Below are positions 1 to 7,280 of a stretch of 11,259 bases of DNA, one piece after another. The notes beneath the pieces are model-generated. The model had not been told where the DNA came from, searched no databases, and was given only the letters and a program-made list of their open reading frames with translations. The translations under genes and the position numbers were made by a program. This stretch comes from Caldisericaceae bacterium. Its GTDB lineage: Bacteria; Calditrichota; Calditrichia; Calditrichales; Calditrichaceae. Position 1 is the first letter of the stretch; each line of letters begins with the position of its first letter. Location: NCBI GenBank assembly GCA_021160885.1, contig JAGHBR010000011.1:1-11259 (forward strand). The letters run 5' to 3'.

Positions 1-126
1 GCAATAAATAGTTCCACAAAAAGCGCGTTAAAATATTTGTTAATAATTTGCTTTAATTTTTTTAAAGTCTTAAATTGCCGTCTTAAATTTTAAAATTGGG
101 TCAATGGAAATTGTAAAGGGAAAGGT
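1..126 (+). promoter_or_regulatory. AT-rich leader upstream of nuoA with a weak candidate promoter
   Basis: This is non-coding sequence before the operon; no upstream gene end can be supported. The best sigma70-like pair I find is TTGCTT (48-53), 17 bases, TAAATT (71-76), which matches the consensus at only 3 and 4 of 6 positions. TAAAAT at 91-96 is a better -10 box but has no -35 box at proper distance. The ribosome binding site for nuoA is the purine run GGGAAAGG (118-125). The operon promoter probably lies here because nuoA is the usual first gene, but the exact site is uncertain, and in some phyla the promoter consensus differs from that of Escherichia coli. Confidence 0.35.
67..89 (+). 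repeat. 10-bp direct repeat upstream of nuoA
   Basis: GTCTTAAATT occurs at 67-76 and again, exactly, at 80-89, separated by GCC, giving a 13-base period. It overlaps the candidate -10 region of nuoA. It could be a tandem regulator site or chance in AT-rich DNA. Confidence 0.5.
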
Positions 127-525
127 ATGAATGGATTTTACATCGCATTGGTCTTTTTTGTTACCGGGCTGGTTATGGTTGGCGTTACCGTTTTAATCTC
201 CCGCCTGATTCACCCCCGCAGGTATTACCCTCAAAAATATTTAACTTACGAATGTGGCGAAATTCCGCAGGGCGATGCCTGGATTCGTTTTAACAGCCGC
301 TTTTACATTATTGCTTTAATCTTCATCATCTTTGATGTGGAAATTATCTTTCTCTATCCCTGGGCGGTTGTTTTTGATAGTTTAAAAATTGTTGCTTTTA
401 TTGAAATGTTCATTTTCATTGCCATTTTACTGGTTGGTTTTGCCTATGTATGGGCTAAAGGCGATTTGCAATGGATTAAGCCGCGCCCAAAGCTTGAACA
501 TCTTCCAAAAGCGAAAGGGAAATAA
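127..525 (+). CDS. nuoA: NADH-quinone oxidoreductase subunit A (complex I)
   Basis: Small membrane subunit of complex I that packs next to NuoH and NuoJ at the junction of the peripheral and membrane arms. The 132-residue protein shows three hydrophobic helices (about 3-25, 59-81 and 87-109). The loop after helix 1 carries the family signature YECG (41-44) followed by P-x-G-x-A-x-x-R-F, the part that lines the quinone cavity. The acidic pair D70 and E72 in helix 2 corresponds to the conserved carboxylates of the E-channel. The C-terminal tail (about 111-132) is rich in Lys and Arg. The ATG at 127 follows a purine-rich GGGAAAGG. One base separates its stop from the nuoB start, so the two are probably translationally coupled. 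Length is normal for the family. Confidence 0.96.
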   Translation: MNGFYIALVFFVTGLVMVGVTVLISRLIHPRRYYPQKYLTYECGEIPQGDAWIRFNSRFYIIALIFIIFDVEIIFLYPWAVVFDSLKIVAFIEMFIFIAILLVGFAYVWAKGDLQWIKPRPKLEHLPKAKGK

Positions 526-526
526 G

Positions 527-1012
527 ATGAGTGAGTTGCAAGCTCTTCGAGACAATATATTATTTACCACACTTGATGATTTGCTGTCCTGGGCCCGGTC
601 AGGTTCTCCCTGGGCCATTACATTTGGTTTAGCCTGTTGTGCCATTGAGATGATGGCTACCGGCGCCTCCCGTTTTGACCTTGACCGGCATGGCATGTTT
701 TTCCGTCCCAGCCCCAGGCAGTCGGACGTAATGATTGTCTCCGGTACGGTGACAATTAAGATGGCGCCGTTACTTCGTCGTTTGTACGAGCAGATGCCGG
801 AACCCAAATATGTGATCTCCATGGGTAGTTGTGCCAATAGCGGCGGGCCTTATTGGCAGTATGGTTACCACGTTTTAAAAGGCGTTGACAAAATCGTTCC
901 GGTTGACGTTTACGTTCCGGGCTGCCCTCCCCGTCCTGAAGCTTTAATTCATGGCATTATGGAATTAAAAGAAAAAATCAAAAAAGAACGCATCCTGTCT
1001 AAAATAGGGTAA
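527..1012 (+). CDS. nuoB: NADH-quinone oxidoreductase subunit B (carries cluster N2)
   Basis: Peripheral-arm subunit that holds the terminal [4Fe-4S] cluster N2, which reduces quinone at the interface with NuoD. In this 161-residue protein all four ligands are visible: the adjacent pair C37 and C38 in GLACCAIEMMA, C102 in GSCANSGGPYW, and C133 in PGCPPRPEAL. The tandem cysteines are characteristic of NuoB and of related [NiFe]-hydrogenase small subunits; the neighbours decide for complex I. I chose the ATG at 527 although the frame is open from 389: the upstream part lies inside nuoA, does not look like NuoB, and GAAAGGG stands just before 527. It starts one base after nuoA stops and ends four bases before nuoC. 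Confidence 0.96.
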   Translation: MSELQALRDNILFTTLDDLLSWARSGSPWAITFGLACCAIEMMATGASRFDLDRHGMFFRPSPRQSDVMIVSGTVTIKMAPLLRRLYEQMPEPKYVISMGSCANSGGPYWQYGYHVLKGVDKIVPVDVYVPGCPPRPEALIHGIMELKEKIKKERILSKIG

Positions 1013-1016
1013 AAGT

Positions 1017-1526
1017 ATGGAAGCAAAAGAAATTTTTAAAAAATTGCAGGATCAGTTTGGTGAGGCTGTGCAGGAATTAAACGATGAAGTGATGCAACCC
1101 TACATTAAAATTGCGCCTGACAAAACAAATGAAATCGCTCAATTTTTGCGTGATGAGGAAGACCTGCAGTTCGATTATTTAATGTGTCTTTCTGGTTTAG
1201 ACTTAGGTGAAAATTTGGGCGTTGTTTATCATTTGTACTCCATGAAATTGAAGCATAAAATCGTCCTTAAAACGGAAGTAAGCAAAGAAAAACCTGATGT
1301 ACACACGGTTGCCAACATTTGGCGTACAGCAGACTGGCACGAACGTGAGGCCTACGATTTGCTGGGCATTAACTTCGTTAATCATCCCGATTTACGCAGG
1401 ATTTTACTGCCTGATGACTGGGAAGGTCATCCCCTGCGTAAAGACTACAAACCACAGAAAAGTTGGCATGGAATCCCTGTGACTTTAGATAGTGAGGAAG
1501 AAGAAAATGACGCAGTGGAACAATAA
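1017..1526 (+). CDS. nuoC: NADH-quinone oxidoreductase subunit C (30 kDa subunit)
   Basis: Peripheral-arm structural subunit without cofactors that braces NuoD and NuoI. The 169-residue protein contains the 30-kDa-subunit signature at about 108-130: HEREAYDLLGI, then HPDLRRILLPDDW and the G-H-P-L-R-K-D-Y segment. The tail (about 158-169) is strongly acidic, with four Glu in a row. NuoC is separate here and not fused to NuoD as in Escherichia coli. The start ATG lies four bases after the nuoB stop, with only a weak purine stretch (AGGGTAAAAG) in front, so coupling to nuoB translation is likely. Its 3' end overlaps the nuoD start by 20 bases. Confidence 0.95.
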   Translation: MEAKEIFKKLQDQFGEAVQELNDEVMQPYIKIAPDKTNEIAQFLRDEEDLQFDYLMCLSGLDLGENLGVVYHLYSMKLKHKIVLKTEVSKEKPDVHTVANIWRTADWHEREAYDLLGINFVNHPDLRRILLPDDWEGHPLRKDYKPQKSWHGIPVTLDSEEEENDAVEQ

Positions 1527-2676
1527 TTTTCCTGATTCAAGATTTGAATTAGAAGTTCCCGATCCGCTCAAGACAGATGAATATGTCTTAAATATGGGGC
1601 CGCAGCATCCCAGTACCCATGGGGTGTTACGTGTGGTCTTAAAAACTGATGGCGAAATCGTAGAAAGCGCCACCCCTTACATTGGTTATTTACACCGTAC
1701 TTTTGAAAAACATGCTGAACACATGACCTGGCCACAGGTTGTTCCTTATGTGGATCGGATGGATTATCTGGCATCGATGAATAATGCTTTAGGCTATGCC
1801 CTGGCCGTGGAAAAACTGGCCGGTATTGAGGTCAACGAACGGGCACAATATTTACGTGTCATTGTTGCCGAGCTTAATCGTATTGCCAGCCACCTGGTGT
1901 TTTTTGGCACCTTTGGGCTTGACCTGGGCGCTTTTACACCGTTTCTCTACGGTTTTCGCGAACGCGAAATGATTTTGGATCTCTTTGAAGAGATTTCCGG
2001 CGGCCGCCTGCTTTACAACTATATCTGGATTGGCGGTGTTGCCTGGGATGCTCCCGACGGCTGGCTGGAAAAAGTCATTAAATTTTGTGATTATTTTGAA
2101 CCCAAAATAAAAGAATACAACGACCTGCTTACCTTTAATAAAATATTTATTGACCGTACAGCAGGCATCGGTGTTATTCCCGAAGACCTGGCCATTAATT
2201 ACGGATTAAGCGGGCCAACTCTGCGTGGTTCCGGGGTGAATTTTGATCTGCGCAAAAACGATCCCTATGGTATTTACGATCGATTTAATTTTAACGTTTG
2301 CGTGGGCGATGGCACACGAGGCGTTGTTGGAGATTCATGGAACCGATACTGGGTACGCATTCTGGAAATGGTAGAATCTACTAAAATTGTCCGTCAGGCT
2401 GTTGAACAAATTCCTGACGGTGATGCCAAAGAAACCGTGCCTAAAAATGTACGCGTCCCGGCAGGCGAGATCTATTTTCGCACTGAAACACCGCGTGGAG
2501 AATTAGGCTATTACATCGTTTCAGATGGCGGAAAAAATCCGGTGCGCGTAAAAGTACGAGCGCCTGCTTTTAGCAATTTAAGTGTGTTGCCGGCGGTTGC
2601 CCCGGGAACCATGGTGGCCGACTTGGTAGCCATTTTAGGAAGTCTTGATATCGTTCTTGGAGAAATTGATCGCTAA
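1507..2676 (+). CDS. nuoD: NADH-quinone oxidoreductase subunit D (49 kDa, quinone-site subunit)
   Basis: Together with NuoB it forms the chamber where quinone is reduced. The 389-residue protein begins its conserved core with GPQHPSTHGVLR (31-42) and continues with PYIGYLHRTFEK and Y-V-D-R-M-D-Y. Counted from this start, H38 and Y87 fall on the numbers of the quinone-contacting His38 and Tyr87 of Thermus Nqo4. The fold is that of a [NiFe]-hydrogenase large subunit, but the Ni-ligating cysteine pairs are absent and the C-terminus is the typical complex I ending DIVLGEIDR. The frame is open from a GTG at 1492, but GAGGAAGAAG (1494-1503) directly before the ATG at 1507 makes the latter the better start. 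It overlaps nuoC by 20 bases. Confidence 0.95.
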   Translation: MTQWNNNFPDSRFELEVPDPLKTDEYVLNMGPQHPSTHGVLRVVLKTDGEIVESATPYIGYLHRTFEKHAEHMTWPQVVPYVDRMDYLASMNNALGYALAVEKLAGIEVNERAQYLRVIVAELNRIASHLVFFGTFGLDLGAFTPFLYGFREREMILDLFEEISGGRLLYNYIWIGGVAWDAPDGWLEKVIKFCDYFEPKIKEYNDLLTFNKIFIDRTAGIGVIPEDLAINYGLSGPTLRGSGVNFDLRKNDPYGIYDRFNFNVCVGDGTRGVVGDSWNRYWVRILEMVESTKIVRQAVEQIPDGDAKETVPKNVRVPAGEIYFRTETPRGELGYYIVSDGGKNPVRVKVRAPAFSNLSVLPAVAPGTMVADLVAILGSLDIVLGEIDR

Positions 2677-2696
2677 CGAACTAAGATGAGGAAGGT

Positions 2697-3752
2697 ATGG
2701 GACCATTATTGAAATTTGCCGTTGATCTTGTTCCTGCTTTAGAGCAACTCCCCTTTTGGCTCGAGATTACCATTGTAGCTCTGGTCGCTGCACTAGTCTT
2801 CTTTGGTGTTGCTGCTGTGTTTGCTTTGTTTGCCGTTTGGCTGGAACGAAAGGTTTCGGCTCACATGCAAGATCGCCTTGGTCCGATGGAAGTAGGCGGC
2901 TGGCATGGCTGGGCACAAACCATTGCCGATGCTTTAAAGCTGTTAATGAAAGAAGACATTATTCCAGAAAAGGCAGACAAATTACTTTTTAAAATTGCGC
3001 CGATGATCGTTTTTGCTGTTAGTTTAGCCAGCTTTGCCGTTTTGCCCTGGAGTAAAAACTTTATTCCCGCTGATCTTAATGTAGGACTCCTTTACATCTT
3101 GTCCATTTCTTCTATTGCGGTGATTGCCATTTTAATGGCAGGCTGGTCTTCAAACAACAAATGGTCGCTTTACGGCGCCATGCGCTCTGTAGCGCAGATT
3201 ATTTCTTACGAATTACCTGTTGGCCTGTCGCTAATTCCGGTAGTTTTGATCAGCAGCTCACTTAGCATGCAAAAAATTGTTGAAAGTCAGCAGGGAACTA
3301 TTCTTTCCTGGAATGTCTTTCACTACTTCCCTTTTATGTTTATTGCATTCATTATTTATTTTATCGCCTCTCTGGCTGAGGTTAACCGAACGCCCTTTGA
3401 CCTGCCAGAAGCAGAATCGGAACTGGTTGCCGGTTTTCATACCGAATATTCCGGCATGCGGTTCGCCTTTTTCTTTTTGGCCGAATACGCCAACATGTTC
3501 ATTGTTTCGGCTATTGCCGCCACCGCTTTTCTCGGTGGTTGGCTGCCACCCTTTGATTTTCTTGGTTTTATTCCCGGTCCCTTCTGGTTTATGGGTAAAG
3601 TGCTGTTTTTAGTGTTTGTCCAAATGTGGTTGCGCTGGACCTTACCACGCGTCCGTGTCGACCAGTTGATGTACACCTCCTGGAAGGTGCTGTTACCCTT
3701 TTCATTCGTTTTGGTGATAATCATTAGTTTTTGGCGAGTGCTAACTCTTTAA
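2697..3752 (+). CDS. nuoH: NADH-quinone oxidoreductase subunit H (ND1 homologue)
   Basis: Membrane subunit that closes the quinone chamber and starts the proton-coupling E-channel. The 351-residue protein has about eight hydrophobic helices. Signature 1 is at 48-80: W-L-E-R-K, then QDRLGP and A-D-A-L-K. Signature 2 is at 227-247: AEVNRTPFDLPEAESELVAG, whose Glu-rich loop is the core of the quinone-to-channel link, followed by EYSGMRF (250-256). AGGAAGG precedes the ATG. The gap to nuoD is only 20 bases; nuoE, nuoF and nuoG would be expected here in a 14-gene operon. The stop codon is 14 bases before the nuoI start. Confidence 0.96.
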   Translation: MGPLLKFAVDLVPALEQLPFWLEITIVALVAALVFFGVAAVFALFAVWLERKVSAHMQDRLGPMEVGGWHGWAQTIADALKLLMKEDIIPEKADKLLFKIAPMIVFAVSLASFAVLPWSKNFIPADLNVGLLYILSISSIAVIAILMAGWSSNNKWSLYGAMRSVAQIISYELPVGLSLIPVVLISSSLSMQKIVESQQGTILSWNVFHYFPFMFIAFIIYFIASLAEVNRTPFDLPEAESELVAGFHTEYSGMRFAFFFLAEYANMFIVSAIAATAFLGGWLPPFDFLGFIPGPFWFMGKVLFLVFVQMWLRWTLPRVRVDQLMYTSWKVLLPFSFVLVIIISFWRVLTL

Positions 3753-3766
3753 TGAGGATTAAAACG

Positions 3767-4306
3767 ATGAGAGAATATTTCAAAAATATATATGAAGCGG
3801 TTGCTACGATTCTGATTGGTATGGGCGTTACTCTGCGACACCTGTTTGTGCCTTCGGTTACCTTGCAATATCCTAAAGAAAAGATAGAACTTCCGCCACG
3901 CTCCCGCATGCAATTGTACGTTAACATCGATGATTGCATCGGTTGCCGCCAGTGCGAACGGGCCTGCCCTGTTGATTGTATCGAAATCGACACGATTAAG
4001 GCCGACAAAGACGAAGACCTTGGGCTGACCTCAAATGGTAAAAAGAAACCTTTTCATGTCACAAGGTTTGATATTGACATGTCAAAATGCTGTTTCTGTA
4101 ATTTGTGCACTTTTCCCTGCCCGACAGAGTGTATTTACATGACACCTGATTTCGAATACGCTCAGGAAGATCGTTCGAATCTGAATTTTCATTTTTCCAA
4201 TTATACGCCTGAACAGGTGGCAGAATTACAGAAACGTGAAGCAGAGAAAAAAGCTGCCCTGGCCGCAGCTAAAGCAAATGCCGGAAAAAAACCGACGGCC
4301 AATTAA
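3767..4306 (+). CDS. nuoI: NADH-quinone oxidoreductase subunit I (2x[4Fe-4S] ferredoxin-like)
   Basis: Peripheral-arm iron-sulfur subunit that passes electrons through two [4Fe-4S] clusters (N6a and N6b) towards N2 in NuoB. In the 179-residue protein the two motifs are C57-x2-C60-x2-C63-x3-C67-P and C108-x2-C111-x2-C114-x3-C118-P, the second reading CNLCTFPCPTEC. Additional cysteines are C71, C109 and C122. An N-terminal amphipathic stretch (about 1-32) probably rests on the membrane. The tail (about 150-179) is a Lys/Ala-rich probable helix. The frame opens at 3731 within nuoH, and an ATG at 3752 overlaps the nuoH stop, but GAGGA at 3754-3758 is well placed for the ATG at 3767. With NuoE, F and G absent, this subunit is the outermost cluster-bearing protein encoded here and a plausible docking point for the unknown electron donor (inference). 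Confidence 0.95.
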   Translation: MREYFKNIYEAVATILIGMGVTLRHLFVPSVTLQYPKEKIELPPRSRMQLYVNIDDCIGCRQCERACPVDCIEIDTIKADKDEDLGLTSNGKKKPFHVTRFDIDMSKCCFCNLCTFPCPTECIYMTPDFEYAQEDRSNLNFHFSNYTPEQVAELQKREAEKKAALAAAKANAGKKPTAN

Positions 4307-4352
4307 AACCATTTTCTTAACATATAATAAGGAAAAAACTGGAGAACTGTTA

Positions 4353-4856
4353 ATGGAAATGCAGGAAATACTTTTTTACGCTATTTTAGCCTTTACCATT
4401 TTTTCGGCAGCTATTGTGGCTTTTGCCAATAAAATCATCTATTCGGCTTTTGCCTTGCTGTTTACTTTTATTGGCTTTGCTGGACTTTACGTCTTTTTAG
4501 GCGCCGATTTCTTAGCCGTTACACAAATCATCATTTATGTTGGCGGCATCCTGGTTCTTATTTTGTTTGGTATCCTGCTTACGCAAAAAATTTATGATTT
4601 AAAAGCGCTGGCCGCCCATAATCCTTTATTTTTAAGTCTAAGCGGTGGTTTATTTGTTGCCATCATCTTAGCCGTTATTTTAAGTAAGAATCCCTGGTTT
4701 CGTTTGGTGGACAAAGCGCTTAATCCAACCACATCTGCCATTGGTAAAGCTATTTTAACAGATTACTTGCTACCCTTTGAAATTGCCTCTGTCCTGTTAT
4801 TAGGGGCTTTAATTGGAGCGGTTTATTTAGCACGCGTGGAGGGAAAGAAAAAATGA
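4353..4856 (+). CDS. nuoJ: NADH-quinone oxidoreductase subunit J (ND6 homologue)
   Basis: Small membrane subunit between NuoA/NuoH and NuoK. It contains the helix with a pi-bulge that rearranges during turnover. The 167-residue protein has five hydrophobic segments. The third carries the signature IIYVGGILVLILFGI (about 60-74), with Y62 and the G64-G65 pair. The last carries LPFEIASVLLLGALIGAVYLAR, the usual C-terminal helix. The open frame extends upstream to 4236 inside nuoI, but the added residues are charged and unlike NuoJ. The ATG at 4353 has GGAG at 4341-4344. A 46-base gap separates it from nuoI. The end overlaps nuoK by four bases (ATGA), a classic coupling arrangement. Confidence 0.94.
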   Translation: MEMQEILFYAILAFTIFSAAIVAFANKIIYSAFALLFTFIGFAGLYVFLGADFLAVTQIIIYVGGILVLILFGILLTQKIYDLKALAAHNPLFLSLSGGLFVAIILAVILSKNPWFRLVDKALNPTTSAIGKAILTDYLLPFEIASVLLLGALIGAVYLARVEGKKK

Positions 4857-5158
4857 ACAGTCTTTTGCCTTACCTGATTACAGCCGGAATTGTTTTTACG
4901 CTGGGCATTTTTACCATTATCTATAAAAAGAATGCTGTTGGCGTATTAATGGGTGTTGAACTGGTGCTCAATTCTGTTAATCTGAATTTTATTGCATTTG
5001 CACGTTTTGTTGACTACCAGTTAAACGGACAATTGATTTCGATTTTCATTATTATTTTAGCGGCTGCAGAAGCTGCTATTGCTCTGGCTATTATTCTGAA
5101 CATCTATCGTCTTAAAACAACGGTTGATGTAACTCAAGTGAGTGAAATGAAAAACTAA
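4853..5158 (+). CDS. nuoK: NADH-quinone oxidoreductase subunit K (ND4L homologue)
   Basis: Small three-helix membrane subunit that carries the central proton path between NuoJ and NuoN. The 101-residue length is typical. The two conserved membrane glutamates are visible: E36 in MGVELVLNSVNLNF (helix 2) and E73 in AAAEAAIALAI (helix 3), matching Glu36 and Glu72 of Escherichia coli. The ATG at 4853 overlaps the nuoJ stop (ATGA) and has GGAGGG at 4838-4843. Its stop is 20 bases before nuoL. Confidence 0.96.
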   Translation: MNSLLPYLITAGIVFTLGIFTIIYKKNAVGVLMGVELVLNSVNLNFIAFARFVDYQLNGQLISIFIIILAAAEAAIALAIILNIYRLKTTVDVTQVSEMKN

Positions 5159-5178
5159 AAGCGATTGCAGGAGAAATT

Positions 5179-7224
5179 ATGATTACGCTTGCGCTTTACA
5201 TCTGGCTTTTGCCGCTTCTGGCCTTTGTTATTCAAATATTTTTAGGAAAACGATTGCCCCGTAAAGGCGATTTTATCTCCATTACGGCCATTGGGATTTC
5301 ATATTTATTGTCTATTCTACTCTTTGTTCAAATGTTGACCAATTACAATCCCGAATTTTACATCACAGCTGCTGTGCCCTGGCTTCAGGTAGGTAGCTTT
5401 AACATTAATATGGGCATTTATCTTGACAATTTTGCCATTGTCATGTTACTGGTCGTTACCACTGTAAGCTTTTGGGTTCACATTTATTCTATCGGCTACA
5501 TGCATGGTGATCCTCGCTACAATCGCTTTTTTGCTTACCTTTCCTTATTTAGCTTTTCCATGCTGGGCCTGGTAGTTCTGGACAATCTGTTCGGCATTTT
5601 CATTATGTGGGAATTGGTTGGTATTTGTTCTTACCTGCTCATTGGTTATTATTTTGAGAAAGATTCAGCAGCCAATGCAGGTAAAAAGGCTTTTATTGTC
5701 AACCGTGTGGGCGACTTCGGCTTCTTAATTGGCCTTTTAATTGTTTTTACAACCATCGGTTCTTTTAGCCTGTTAGATGTTCAACAGGGCGTTGCGCAGG
5801 GCAAATTAACTGGCGGCTTATTGACCGCAGCCGGTGCTCTGCTGTTTTGTGGCGCCATCGGTAAATCAGCTCAATTTCCATTACATGTCTGGTTGCCAGA
5901 CGCCATGGAAGGTCCTACTCCGGTCAGCGCTTTGATTCACGCCGCCACCATGGTTGCAGCCGGCGTATATTTAATGGCACGCATTACGTTTATGTTGTCT
6001 TTTGATGCCATGTTAGTAGTAGCCTACACTGGCGGTTTTACCGCCTTGTTTGCAGCTACCATTGCCATTACGCAATTCGATATTAAGCGTGTGCTGGCCT
6101 ACTCTACCATCAGCCAGTTAGGTTACATGATCATGGCCATTGGAGTGGGTTCTTACACTGCCGGATTTTTTCATTTAACCACCCACGCCATGTTTAAATC
6201 CGGCTTGTTTCTGGGCAGCGGATCGGTTATTCATGCCATGCACAACGCCATGGAAAAAGTAGGCGTTCATGAAGATCCCAATGACATCCGCCTGATGGGT
6301 GGTTTAAAAAATAAAATGCCAGTTACCTATTACACCTTTTTAATCTTTACGCTGGCCATTTCTGGCATTCCCTTTTTCTCTGGATTTTTAAGCAAAGATG
6401 CCATTTTAGGCGGTACACTGGCCTTTGCCATGAGCCAATCGAATCCGGTGCACTATCTGCTGCCATTCTTTGGCTTTACGGCAGCCATCATTACCGCATT
6501 TTACATGTTCCGTCTGGTCATTAAAACCTTTTTGGGCGAACCACAGCGGCCGGACTTTTACAAACATGTTCATGAAAGCCAAAAAGTGATGACCATACCA
6601 TTAATGGTACTTTCTACGTTAAGTATTTTCATCTTTTACACGTTGCCCTCACTCAATCCAATTTCCGCAGAACATGGCTGGTTTGAGCATTTAATCGAAA
6701 AACCTGAGTCGGCAGTCAGTATTCAATTAGGCCATCCGGTTCTTGAAATCAGTGAACATGTAGCGCATTCGGCTCATGTAAACGGTATGCTGGTTTCGAT
6801 TATTTTTGCTTTAACGGGTATTGTGCTGGCTTTTGCTTTCTACTTCTGGAAAAAAGTGGATGTGGAAGCTTTAACTGGAAAAATCAAACCCTTGTACGAT
6901 TTATCTTTTCATAAATATTATTTTGATGAAATTTACAATGCGACCTTTGTTCGCGGACTTTTATTGTGGAATAATTTTTTGGCCTGGTTTGATCTAAAGA
7001 TTATTGACGGAATTGTAAATGGCTCTGCCTTTATTACACGCAATTTTTCGGCCTTTAGCGGATTATTCGACTTGGGTTTCATTGATGGTATTGTAAATGG
7101 CGTCGCTGATATAACCCAGGGCATTGGCCAGAGAGCAAGAAAAATTCAGACAGGTCAGGTTCAGCATTACATTTTAGGCGCGTTGGCAGGCTTAGTGCTC
7201 ATTATGGTTTTTGTTTTGATGTAA
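5179..7224 (+). CDS. nuoL: NADH-quinone oxidoreductase subunit L (ND5 homologue, antiporter-like)
   Basis: Distal antiporter-like subunit, one of the proton channels of the membrane arm, with the long lateral helix at its C-terminus. In the 681-residue protein the key channel residues are present: E145 in MWELVGICSYLLIGYY, K229 in GAIGKSAQFPLHVWLPDAME, H254 in ALIHAATMV, K340 in the H-A-M-F-K-S-G-L-F segment, and K406 in FFSGFLSKDAI. The region after about 540 holds a hydrophobic helix, the amphipathic lateral-helix region and a last membrane helix (about 662-680) as anchor. An unusual near-repeat lies at 604-646 (see the separate entry). The ATG follows AGGAG (5169-5173). It is 20 bases after nuoK and 56 bases before nuoM. 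The family assignment is certain; the related Mrp antiporter and hydrogenase-4 subunits are excluded by context and the complete C-terminus. Confidence 0.96.
   Translation: MITLALYIWLLPLLAFVIQIFLGKRLPRKGDFISITAIGISYLLSILLFVQMLTNYNPEFYITAAVPWLQVGSFNINMGIYLDNFAIVMLLVVTTVSFWVHIYSIGYMHGDPRYNRFFAYLSLFSFSMLGLVVLDNLFGIFIMWELVGICSYLLIGYYFEKDSAANAGKKAFIVNRVGDFGFLIGLLIVFTTIGSFSLLDVQQGVAQGKLTGGLLTAAGALLFCGAIGKSAQFPLHVWLPDAMEGPTPVSALIHAATMVAAGVYLMARITFMLSFDAMLVVAYTGGFTALFAATIAITQFDIKRVLAYSTISQLGYMIMAIGVGSYTAGFFHLTTHAMFKSGLFLGSGSVIHAMHNAMEKVGVHEDPNDIRLMGGLKNKMPVTYYTFLIFTLAISGIPFFSGFLSKDAILGGTLAFAMSQSNPVHYLLPFFGFTAAIITAFYMFRLVIKTFLGEPQRPDFYKHVHESQKVMTIPLMVLSTLSIFIFYTLPSLNPISAEHGWFEHLIEKPESAVSIQLGHPVLEISEHVAHSAHVNGMLVSIIFALTGIVLAFAFYFWKKVDVEALTGKIKPLYDLSFHKYYFDEIYNATFVRGLLLWNNFLAWFDLKIIDGIVNGSAFITRNFSAFSGLFDLGFIDGIVNGVADITQGIGQRARKIQTGQVQHYILGALAGLVLIMVFVLM
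6988..7116 (+). repeat. Internal near-repeat in the C-terminal part of nuoL
   Basis: Two 17-residue units, 26 residues (78 bases) apart, encode FDLKIIDGIVNGSAFIT (604-620) and FDLGFIDGIVNGVADIT (630-646). Eleven of 17 residues agree, and by hand count 32 of 51 bases. The block IDGIVNG is exact, with codons identical for I-V-N-G. The repeat lies between the lateral helix and the final membrane anchor of NuoL, where one such D-G-x-V-N-G block is what I usually remember in the family. Confidence 0.8.
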
Positions 7225-7280
7225 ATTAATTTGGTAGTTAATAAAATTGACAGGGAAAGATATACATAGGAGTCAGGTTT

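Noticed and set aside
111..118. TTGTAAAG before nuoA, shared with the left end of the regulator palindrome region (11198-11205)
   Set aside because: It would suggest control of the nuo operon by the HTH protein, but it is only one half-site with no palindromic partner, and the same 8-mer also occurs inside the membrane-protein gene near 10487; chance is likely in AT-rich DNA.
389..526. Extended start for nuoB inside nuoA
   Set aside because: The added residues are the out-of-frame reading of nuoA; the ATG at 527 has a ribosome binding site and gives the normal NuoB N-terminus.
427..837. 136-codon open frame on the - strand opposite nuoA and nuoB
   Set aside because: It lies wholly across two certain genes, its protein shows no family features, and it is the shadow of their codon pattern.
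1492..1506. GTG start for nuoD five codons upstream
   Set aside because: These codons coincide with the purine-rich ribosome binding site of the ATG at 1507, and the numbering from 1507 places H38 and Y87 at their family positions.
3437..4008. Two open frames on the - strand over nuoH and nuoI (3437-3724 and 3724-4008)
   Set aside because: They lie opposite certain genes, have low-complexity unlikely proteins and no ribosome binding sites considered convincing.
7247..7252. Perfect TTGACA before nuoM as a -35 box
   Set aside because: At 16 to 18 bases downstream there is no -10-like hexamer (the sequence there is the nuoM ribosome binding site); TATACA at 7261 is far too close.
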